64,000 nt of DNA. Origin: Molanna angustata. Taxonomy: Eukaryota > Arthropoda > Insecta > Trichoptera > Molannidae. Below the pieces are notes generated by a model. It searched no databases, had not been told where the DNA came from, and saw only the letters and a list, made by a program, of their open reading frames with translations. The stretch's first letter is position 1, and every line of letters begins with the position of its first letter. This document shows positions 54,830 through 64,000 of the stretch, piece after piece. Location: positions 3,335,364 to 3,399,363 of the forward strand of contig OY754978.1 in NCBI GenBank assembly GCA_963576475.1, given 5' to 3'. A program made the position numbers and the translations under genes.

Positions 54830-56105
54830 GCCCGTCCGTTGTCTGGCCGTAAGTGTGATTATGTCGGGTTCTCTGTATCCGGGTCGTCGCGTCAGTATTT
54901 GTCACATCTCGGTGAAAAGATGTCTGGACGTTTTGTGCTCCTGATATCTCGCGTAAATTATTATAGACTTTACAATGCGTTACTTTATTTCTTGGTATCA
55001 GTGTGTGGTTGCGTTGAGTATCGCGTATCTGGGTACGCGTAGGATTCGTCACACTTCAGTGAAAATACGTTTTGAAGCTACATATGTTCTCCTGATATCT
55101 CGCGTTTAAAAATCGTGACTTTTCCAAATTATTTTTTGTTGGTCGGGTCTTTTTAATCTCGCTGAAAAAATGTCAGGACGTTAGTACGTTAAAGATGTCT
55201 GGATGTTACGTTCTCCTGATATCCCGCGTTCAATTATTAGACTTTTATATCTACGAATATTATAACGTCGTATGTTGGGTTCACTACATTTGGGTTGCGT
55301 CAGTATTTATCACATCTCGGTGAAAAGGTGTCTGGATGTTAAGTTCTCCTGATATCCCGCGTTCAATTATAAGACTTTTATTTGCTACGGATATTATAGC
55401 ATCGTATGTTGGGTTCACTATATTTGGGGTTGCGTCAGTATTTATCACATCTCGGTGAAAAGGTGTCTGGATGTTACATTCTCCTGATATCCCGCGTTCA
55501 ATTATTAAACTTTTATTTGCTACGGATATTATAACATCGTATGTTGGGTTCACTATATTTGGGTTGCGTCAGTATTTATCACATCTCGGTGAAAAGGTGT
55601 CTGGATGTTACGTTCTCCTGATATCCCGCGTTCAATTATTAGACTTTTATTTGCTACGGATATTAAAGCATCGTATGTTGGGTTCACTATATTTGGGTTG
55701 CGTCAGTATTTATCACATCTCGGTGAAAAGGTGTCTGGATGTTACGTTCTCCTGATATCCCGCGTTCAATTATTAGACTTTTATTTGCTACGGATATTAT
55801 AACATCGTATGTTGGGTTCACTATATTTGGGTTGCGTCAGTATTTATCACATCTCTATTAGACTTTTATTTGCTACGGATATTATAGCATCGTATGTTGG
55901 GTTCACTATATTTGGGTTGCGTCGGTATTTATCACATCTCGGTGAAAAGGTGTCTGGATGTTACGTTCTCCTGATATCCCGCGTTCAATTATTAGACTTT
56001 TATTTGCTACGGATATTATAACATTGTATGATAAATAAATAAAATAAATAAAGTATGATGGGTTCACTATGTTTGGGTTGCGTCAGTGTTTATTACATCT
56101 CGGTG
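54830..56105. repeat. 134-bp tandem array
   Basis: The landmark tatgttgggttcacta recurs at 55271, 55405, 55540, 55674 and 55808 (134-135 bp steps), then 55893 and 56027. The step to 55893 is only 85 bp because that unit lost about 49 bp. Each unit holds ctcctgatatcccgcgttca, attagacttttatttgctac and catctcggtgaaaaggtgtc. Units before 55200 are strongly diverged. A (ataaataa)n patch breaks the last unit. Confidence 0.92.
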
Positions 56106-56109
56106 AACG

Positions 56110-56335
56110 ACAAGAATATTTTTTGAAGATGGTTTGGCTATATGGGTAAAATGAATGAAGATCGCTTGACGAATAAAATAAGAACGTAACAAGAGATTGG
56201 GTTCGAAATGTAAGAATCTTTAACAATAGACGAGCGTGTATGAAATGATGCGTAAATGTTGATGAAGCGATGGATAAGTGTCAAGATAGAAGTTCGTTTC
56301 TCTCTCTGCCTGCCCCGTGAGGGACATGGCGTGAC
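56110..56335 (+). mobile_element. RTE-like LINE C-terminal fragment
   Basis: Degraded frame reads MVWLYG-type, RDWVRNVRIFNNRRACMK, CVNVDEAMDKCQDRSSFLSL and a stop, then gggacatggcgtgac. It is the plus-strand counterpart of 957-1075 and 18660-18800. Confidence 0.7.
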
Positions 56336-56570
56336 AAATCAGTAAAATTATTGACATTTAATGTTATTTTTCTTGATTATTTACATTCCTATCAGTAATA
56401 ATAGTACTTCTACTTTTCTTATCTCAACTTATTATATTGTTTGTCAAGATTTTGTGTACATAAATTATTTAGAAAGTTTGAAAATTTAAAGTTGTTGACA
56501 TCTGTTGTTTCAATATGTACCTATTACTGTTTACCTTTTACGCTCATATACTCATATTCAGTATTGTAGA

Positions 56571-56710
56571 TTTGTAGCTCAGTTAGTTAAATATTTGACT
56601 GCTGAGCCAAAGGTCCAGGTTTCGATTCCGGGCGGAGAAACTGTTTTTAAATGTTGTGTTTCAGTCTGGATCTGCAAGTAAATATCGAAATCTCCAGAAT
56701 GTGGAAAAGT
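56571..56710 (+). mobile_element. SINE family 2, best plus-strand copy
   Basis: A-box tagctcagttagttaaat and B-box aggtttcgattccg are visible in a tRNA-like head, followed by the family body (gtttcagtctggatctgcaa, tctccagaatgtgg). Confidence 0.75.
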
Positions 56711-56842
56711 GTTGTTAATATAGTAGTGATAGTTTAATAGTCGTTTACCGGGAGAGAAGATTGTTCTGCAAAACGGAATGAATTTTATCAGTATTCTCTG
56801 AGTTAACTTTTTGGCACATTCAAAACTATTGTATTTATTAAA

Positions 56843-57655
56843 ATCACTCCGTTTGGAGCACGAATGAGTTATTTATTTTAATTCACTCTGATTAGAACTC
56901 GGATAAGTTATTTAGAATTCACTCTGTTTGGAGCACGAATGAGTTATTTATTTTAATTCACTCTGATTAGAACTCGGATAAGTTATTTAGTATAATTCAC
57001 TCTGTTTGGAGCACGAATGAGTTATTTATTTTAATTCATTCTGTTTTGAACACGAAAGAGTTATTTATTATAATTCACTCTGTTTTGAACACGAATGAGC
57101 TATTTATTATAATTCACTCTGTTTTGAACACGATTGAGTTATTTATTATAATTCACTCTGTTTTGAACACGAATGTGTTATTTATTATAATTCACTCTGT
57201 TTTGAACACGAATGAGTTATTTATTATAATTCACTCTGTTTTGAACACGATTGAGTTATTTATTATAATTCACTCTGTTTTGAACACGAATGTGTTATTT
57301 ATTATAATTCACTCTGTTTTGAACACGAATGAGTTATTTATTATAATTCACTCTGTTTTGAACACGATTGAGTTATTTATTATAATTCACTCTGTTTTGA
57401 ACACGAATGTGTTATTTATTATAATTCACTCTGTTTTGAACACGAATGAGTTATTTATTATAATTCACTCTGTTTTGAATACGAATGTGTTATTTATTAT
57501 AATTCACTCTGTTTTGAACACGAATGAGTTATTTATTATAATTCACTCTGTTTTGAACACGAATGAGTTATTTATTATAATTCACTCTGTTTGGAACACG
57601 AATGAGTTATTTATTGTAAGTCACACTGGAACACGAATGAGTTATTTATTATAAA
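56843..57655. repeat. 39-bp minisatellite with dimer and trimer higher-order units
   Basis: About 20 units of 39 bp follow gaacacgaatgagttattta then ttataattcactctgtttt. The first part alternates two variants (gagcacgaatgag and gaactcggataag). From 57046 the frame is open for 14 units of N-T-x-x-L-F-I-I-I-H-S-V-L, with residues 3-4 cycling NE, IE, NV three times (117-bp blocks), then NE, NV, NE, NE. The 202-codon frame exists because 39 is divisible by three; I do not call a protein. Confidence 0.93.
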
Positions 57656-58460
57656 TTTGCAAATCACATCTCTCAAATATGTTAAACAGTGTGTTTATTA
57701 AATATGTTACCATTAGTATCTTAATCATTTCTCTAGTTCGTTACATAATTTAAAAATTCAGCATAAATTCCCATAAAAAAATATTAAATATTTCCTTGAG
57801 TAAAATATTAAAGTTACTCCATAAATATGTGTCATAGAGAAATAAATATTGTATGTGCTTACAGAGTGCAAAGAGTGTAAAATCAAAGTGAATACTCGCG
57901 ATAGTATTTCATAACAAGTCGATTTTTTTTCTTAAAATGTAAAAAATCATCACATTTTGGATTTCCGATAATTTAAATCACGTATAAACCCTATTTAACG
58001 CACGAGATAGTTAACCTCACTAATATGTTACTTTTCACAGGTTTTAATATATCAATTTTTAATATTTACCTTTAAATTTTTTAATGATTTTAAAGATAAC
58101 GGGCAACGATTTATTTTTCTTTCACAGATATTCTTTGTATACGATCTTGTTTTCACCAATAATTAAAATGTGTAATTTGCCTATTCTATACTACATCCCC
58201 TAATGCTTTTATTTCATATCCTGCTGAATGTTTTATTTGAAGAATTAGGATCAGGTTCCATTGAACCAGTGTTTAATCAATGGGGCTTAATCGTCGTGTC
58301 TTAATTTTTTATCAAGGATTTTCAATTAATTAATTAATAAATAATAGTGGATTTGTCGAAATTCTTTGTCATCATTATCTTATCTTTATATTTTGTTGTT
58401 CATTATTTCGTAATAACTTTGTGTTGTTGACAGTGTAAATTGAATCAGGTATATTGAAAT
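57656..58460. other. Unassigned AT-rich stretch
   Basis: No supported feature. Confidence 0.35.
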
Positions 58461-59030
58461 TCGTGCAAACATCTCGTAAAACAAGGGTTTAAAGTTGTTG
58501 AAACGTTTCGTAAAACAAGATTTTAAAGTTTATCGAACGTTTCGTAAAACAGCGATTTAAAGTTGTTCGAATGTTTTGTAAAACAAGGATTTAAAGTTAT
58601 TTCTACGTTTCGTAGAATTGTGATTCAAAGTTGTTCGAACATTTCGTAAAACAAAGATTAAAAGTTGTTAAAACGTTTCGTAAAACAAGTATTTAAAGTT
58701 TTTCAATCGTTCCGTAAAACAAGAATTTTAAGTTTATCGAACGTTTCGTAGAGCGGTGATTTAAAGTTGTTCGAATGTTTCGTAAAACAAGGATTTAAAT
58801 TTATTTCTACGTTTCGTACAACAGTGATTCAAAGTTTTTCGAATGTTTCGTAAAACAAGGATTTAAATATATTTCTACGTTTCGTACAACAGTGATTCAA
58901 AGTTGTTCGAATGTTTCGTAAAACAAGGATTTATAGTTGTTCGAACGTTTAGTAGAACAGTGATTCAAAGTTTTTCGTATATTTCACAGAACAGTGCTGT
59001 AAAATTGTTTCGCAAATAAAAGTTTTATGT
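58461..59030. repeat. ~35-bp degenerate minisatellite
   Basis: About 16 units share cgtttcgtaaaacaaggatt and taaagttgttcgaa with frequent substitutions and small indels. Much older than the 39-bp array beside it. Confidence 0.85.
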
Positions 59031-59080
59031 TGTTCAGATGTTTTTTCACGTAGTATTGTGGTGAATAGTTAAGTGTTATT

Positions 59081-59135
59081 ATGAGAATGTTTTCTTATAA
59101 CGTCGATGGGATGCCTTATATTTTCGATGGTAAGT
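59081..59135 (+). other. Possible short coding exon with donor site
   Basis: ATG at 59081 opens 16 codons (MRMFSYNVDGMPYIFD) ending G|GTAAGT at 59130, a good donor. No homologue is recognised and no other exon is seen, so chance is likely. Confidence 0.15.
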
Positions 59136-59262
59136 TGTTAATTCTTTATCGCACCATAAAGTTTAGTTACTAAGCTAAACTTTAGCTACCTACTTATAAC
59201 AAAATTTTAGTTAGAATATCGGTGGTCAAACAGTTAAGTTATCCTGTCTTTAGTGTACCTAC

Positions 59263-60512
59263 CTAGGGTAAGATGGGGGAATGGCGACCACCTAAGGGTG
59301 AATGCAAATATCTCCTTAATATTTTCCATTTTTTAAAATTAGTTTTGGCTTACAATTACATACTTCAAACAATTAGACATTAAAATACGAACATTGAAAT
59401 GAATTTCTTACATACTCACCAGAAATACAATATTTTAAATACAAGTTGTATTGACGATGATTGATAACGATGTAAAATGAAAATAAAGCAAAGTGGACGA
59501 CATAATATATGTACAAAAAATATGAAGAAGATAAAGAAAATAACTTTTAAATATAAAAAACATAAATACACATTAATCGAGCGGTCCTACCAAATATTAT
59601 AACCGCAGTCGACAGCAGCAATACTTGGCAAGTACAAAGATATAAATGTCGCAGTCAATATACATATTTTATATAAGTTTAAAAAATGTCAATTAAAAAC
59701 CATTAGTAATCTACAATATATGAAGTATTCTTTATGAAAAAATCAATTTAATTTTAAAATAATTCAAGTTAAATATCTTCAATACTCAAAACAATATACA
59801 ACTTCCCGGTACGGCACGCATCCTGTTAGCTTTGCACGTCATTTATAGTTGTTGTAAAAGTCTTACGGTCTTACTTATTAAATTTCTTAATAGCTCACTA
59901 AACGCGCAACTCGATAAGCACCACTAAAATAGTTCAGATCGGCATTAAAAAAATCTTATAACAGTATACTAAGATATGACTTACTAGTTCACCGAATTGT
60001 TTACGAACACCCTAATTTATTTACTTCATATGGCCGCATTGGCTTCGCATAATGTCAAAAAATAGAATAATTTATGTAATTTTTGGAAAAATGACATCGA
60101 AAAATGAAAACAAACACCGCGTTGTGCCTTGTTGAGTCATTTGAAACACGATTGTGATGAAAAATAACAAGGAAAAACGTTATAAGGATGAAATTTTTCT
60201 GCCAATCTCAAATATGCGTCGCATTTTGAAATATTTGGTATGACAACCAAACGTTGAAGCGTTAAACAACCTCTCGACCTGTCCTAACTTGACGTCTATA
60301 AAATAAATGCGTAATAAAGATAGTCACTGTTTATAAGTATTTTTGTTCGTTAATCACGCTCTATTACCAAGTACTATAGATAGTTTACGTTTATAAGTAA
60401 GACTGTTAGAATATAATATTAGGGTGAGATTAATACATTGGTTTTCGGAATATTAAGGTGGCCGTCATTACCCAGAGACCGGAATTGCCCCAGGTTACCC
60501 CACTGCATTCGG
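59263..60512. mobile_element. Possible DNA element with inverted GGGTAA-type ends
   Basis: The left end agggtaagatgggggaatgg, cgaccacct and the inverted right end (ggggtaacctggggcaattc .. aatgacggccacctt) resemble each other over about 45 nt with gaps. The 1.2 kb between has no transposase. Class uncertain. Confidence 0.35.
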
Positions 60513-61035
60513 TCTGTGCTTGCATTGTTTTGTGTAGTTCATAAATAACATCATTCTTATACGAAGTGTGTATATATATTATTATTTTTTTTTTTGCTTT
60601 ATCGTTATGTTGGATATGTTATATTTTTCTTTGTGTCTCATTTCTTTTCTTGATAAGCGTTAACGAATGTAAATTATACGATAATATTGTATGTTGTGTT
60701 ATTATTTATGACATGGCCGAGTGTCAGGAAGACAACACGAACACTGACAATCTCTACTGTTTTCTTATCGATTTGTTTTGTACATACATATGTACATTAT
60801 CCATTCGTTGGCATATTATTATTGACGCTTCCTTGAGCTACCACAGCCGACTGTACGATACGATATCGCTTGATTTACTGCTCGCTAATTTATCGATATC
60901 GGCTTCTACCTTCATTACATATTGTTGGTCAAGTTTCACTTAAACATGGCGCCTTGCATAGTTAAAATAGTACATTTCGCCGCAGTTAGGTACTCCCTAA
61001 AGTCATCTACACAGTTTTTTTTTTGTTTGTATCAG
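60513..61035. other. Unassigned
   Basis: The 125-codon plus-strand ORF (60566-60943) is hydrophobic then irregular with no known domain; not called. Confidence 0.35.
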
Positions 61036-61195
61036 CCCCCCTTGACAACGTGTCATTTAGCTCAAAAAAAGAAACAAGAAAAGATAACTCAATGTATGAA
61101 TGTGACAGTTGTTACGTGACTGGCAACTGTCACTTCCATACATTGAGTTATCTTTTCTCGTGTCTTGAGCTAAATGACACGTTGTCTAGGGAGGC
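61036..61195. mobile_element. Palindromic MITE, ~160 bp
   Basis: Left arm ttgacaacgtgtcatttagc, aagataactcaatgtatg, gtgacagttg and right arm caactgtcac, catacattgagttatctttt, gctaaatgacacgttgtc are inverses around a 12-nt spacer. The 7-nt run of A in the left arm is shortened on the right. Confidence 0.75.
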
Positions 61196-61334
61196 TGTTC
61201 TATATTTTTAATAGTGAGTCAATCTCGACAATGTTGCCTCAACCAAATGTCTCCTATACAAGAATCATTACATACATAATCTTAATAAATGTTTAAAACG
61301 TTTATAAAAAATCTTAAGAAAAGCGAATAGTATA

Positions 61335-61745
61335 ATGAGTGGGTTGTGACCAACGCCTATACTCCCCACTACCAAGTCACTCCACAAAGTGTTCAAATTT
61401 AGTAAGGAAAATTTTCGGCGTTTTCATGAAATGAGTTAGTTAAATTATTTTTTATTTGAATGTTTTATTACGAAAACTTGATCATTCTTCTATGCCATTT
61501 TATGAAAGTGATGTGCATTTTTACCAATTTGAAAATAAAAATATCCAATTGTCAGTTTCCTGGCCTTGGGGTCACATTGAAATATTTGACAGCACCGATA
61601 TGAGAAGCACTGATCAATATCCTTCAAAATCTAATATGGTCTATGCGAGTATTAGATATACAAATTTGCAAGTAATCAAATGACTACCTTAGTCTATAAT
61701 CAATATTAAACAAGCCGTTTATAGTACATAGTATACAGCGCACAC
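61335..61745 (-). repeat. 14255-type repeat, inverted copy
   Basis: It begins gagtgggttgtgaccaacg and follows the inverse of 14860 back to about 14400 with moderate divergence. Confidence 0.75.
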
Positions 61746-62165
61746 ATACAGGTACAATTTAATGGAACATTCAGGACTTAGACTATTCCATATTCTTCAT
61801 ATTCAGTTATAAACAAGTGGTTTGTGACCAACACTAAACTCCTCACTAACAAGTCATTCAATAAAGTATTCAAATTTTGTATGGAAAATATTCAGAATTT
61901 TCATGAAATGAATTTGTTAAATGATAATTTAATAAAATATTTTATTATGAAAACTTGATAACTCTTCAATGCTATTTTATGTAGGTGATGTGCCTTTTTA
62001 CCAATTTGAAAATAAAAATTTCAAATTTTGAGTTTCCTGAACTTGGGGTCACTTTCAAATATTTGACAGTTAAAAAAATTGAGAAGCACTATTCAGATAT
62101 CCTTCAAAATCTAATGGGGTCTAAGCAAGGTCTAAGCGAGTATTCGATGTACACATTTATTTTAT

Positions 62166-62713
62166 ATCGTTAATGTTAGGAAAATAACTTTGTGGCGACA
62201 TTATAAATTATTTATAATATACACTTAACGTAGTTTACACCACTTAACTATGAGTACTAACTTCGATATGAGTACTAATCCCGTGTCATTTTGATATAGA
62301 CACGGGATTACAGATTATGCATACAGGTTACTCAAATTTAAAATTAGCAGATCTAGAAATTTTAGAAATAAGAAAAAGTGTTAATAATAAACTAAGTATA
62401 ATAAATAACCAATTAAACTTCCCAAACAACCCGATTCTAAATACATTCCCGATTAATTAATAAAATAGAAAATATTTTTATAACTAACAAAAAAATTTTG
62501 AACCACCCAGTGTCACTTATGTTTACCGTTCCGCCCCACTACTTTCTAAAATTGACTCCTCCCACAACTTTAAACCTAACAACAGTCTATATTTTATTTT
62601 TAATTTTTAGTACGTAAGTCTTCCTGACGAAGAAAACATTTAAAGTTTTTGAAACCGGTAGAAGTTAGTACTCATAGTTAAGTGGTGTAAACTACGTTAA
62701 GTGTATATTATAA
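62166..62713 (+). mobile_element. Penelope-like insertion PLE-3 with 54-nt inverted ends
   Basis: It is framed by a perfect 13-bp duplication, acatttattttat (62153-62165 and 62714-62726), within a known repeat. It starts with a 45-nt unpaired tail (62166-62210) and then an inverted arm of 54 nt (62211-62264). About 395 nt of unique A-rich sequence follows, then a hammerhead motif (62620-62664) and the matching arm (62661-62714). The inverted arm stops exactly at the predicted ribozyme cleavage site. No protein is encoded. Confidence 0.85.
62620..62664 (+). ncRNA. Hammerhead ribozyme motif in PLE-3
   Basis: In order: stem I strand CTTC (62620-62623); core CTGACGA (62624-62630); stem II AGAAAAC-ATTTAAA-GTTTTT; GAAA (62651-62654); stem III ACCGGT (62654-62659), a palindrome; A at 62660; stem I strand GAAG (62661-62664). 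All conserved core bases are present. Predicted cleavage is between 62660 and 62661. Confidence 0.78.
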
Positions 62714-63035
62714 ACATTTATTTTATTTGCAAAATTTTAAAATAATCGAATGAGTACTTTAGTCTATAATCGATAAAGTAAAATAAACACGCCGTACATA
62801 ACACACAGCACATAGCACACACACACAGATACATCGCGATGAAACTTTCAGAATACAATCTCAGCATGATACTAGTAAATAATCTGCAATAAAAAAATAC
62901 CCTTAAAAATTGCGAAATCATAACTCCCCACTATATCCCATTAAGTTAGTGAGGAGTAAAAATGCACATTGTAATTATTAGTCAAAAGAAATGTATGTGC
63001 AGATATCTTAACTGACACGAATAAATTGATTGTTT

Positions 63036-63982
<947 letters not shown>

Positions 63983-64000
63983 ACATCCTGGTTGTATAAA

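Larger units (their letters stand above)
61801..62960 (-). repeat. 14255-type repeat, inverted copy split by PLE-3
   Basis: 61801-62165 and 62727-62960 together match the inverse of 14255-14860 end to end. The split at the acatttattttat string is filled by the Penelope-like insertion 62166-62713, so repeat homology independently confirms the insertion borders. Confidence 0.85.

Noticed and set aside
57046..57654. 202-codon ORF of a 13-residue hydrophobic repeat
   Set aside because: It is the translation of a non-coding 39-bp minisatellite whose earlier units are not open.
59081..59135. First coding exon of a host gene
   Set aside because: Good donor site but only 16 codons, no partner exon and no known motif; kept only as a low-confidence feature.
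60566..60943. 125-codon ORF starting with a hydrophobic stretch that could be a signal anchor
   Set aside because: No recognisable domain, weak start context and T-rich composition; chance is the simplest explanation.

Overview
This window looks like AT-rich, repeat-dense DNA from an insect, most likely a moth or butterfly. The basis is the dense nesting of non-LTR retrotransposons (RTE-, CR1/Jockey- and L2-like), tRNA-derived SINEs, short Helitrons ending in CTAG, a Tc1 element, and the scattered gtaggtacctac-type oligomers common in Lepidoptera. I see no complete host gene. The only host-like signals are a CpG-rich block at about 20850-21094 that could be a promoter plus first exon, and three weaker candidates: a THAP-like mini-ORF at 33053, a GC-rich segment at 43003-43200, and a possible small exon at 59081. 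The window may be intergenic or part of a very large intron.

Layout. 1-14.9 kb: SINEs, a 193-bp tandem array that grew out of a hAT insertion junction (2692-4432 with hAT 4402-4810), a 32-bp minisatellite (5836-7075), a LINE 3' end amplified as a 165-bp array (8029-9000), and an RTE-like LINE split by another LINE (9795-10925). 15-22 kb: very uniform 67-bp and 23-bp arrays, a 48-bp minisatellite inside a decayed RTE reading frame, MITEs and the CpG-rich block. 22.4-27.6 kb: a nearly full-length CR1/Jockey-type LINE on the minus strand whose ORF2 has one nonsense codon. It sits inside an older plus-strand LINE, and a 5'-truncated sibling lies inside a neighbouring Helitron. 28-36 kb: LINE fragments and two Penelope-like hairpin insertions. 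36.9-38.7 kb: a complete but inactivated Tc1 transposon whose transposase has an intron. 39-53 kb: a twin-primed (5'-inverted) RTE insertion, a Helitron, MITEs and further LINE fragments, one with a clean 10-bp target duplication. 54.8-59 kb: 134-bp, 39-bp and about 35-bp arrays. 61-64 kb: copies of an unclassified repeat, two more Penelope-like hairpin insertions, and long (TA)n tracts.

The most interesting signal is a set of four short insertions (32346-32670, 33394-33650, 62166-62713, 63380-63763) with one shared design: a 30-48 nt unique tail, then long inverted arms. Three are bounded by 12-14 bp target duplications; the fourth lies inside (TA)n. Two carry motifs matching the hammerhead ribozyme core (CTGANGA, stem II, GAAA, palindromic stem III, closing stem I) and a third carries a degenerate one. 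In the 62 kb copy the inverted duplication begins exactly at the predicted self-cleavage position. This fits small non-autonomous derivatives of Penelope-like retroelements, which are known to carry hammerheads. All clade names are from motif reading only, since no search was run.
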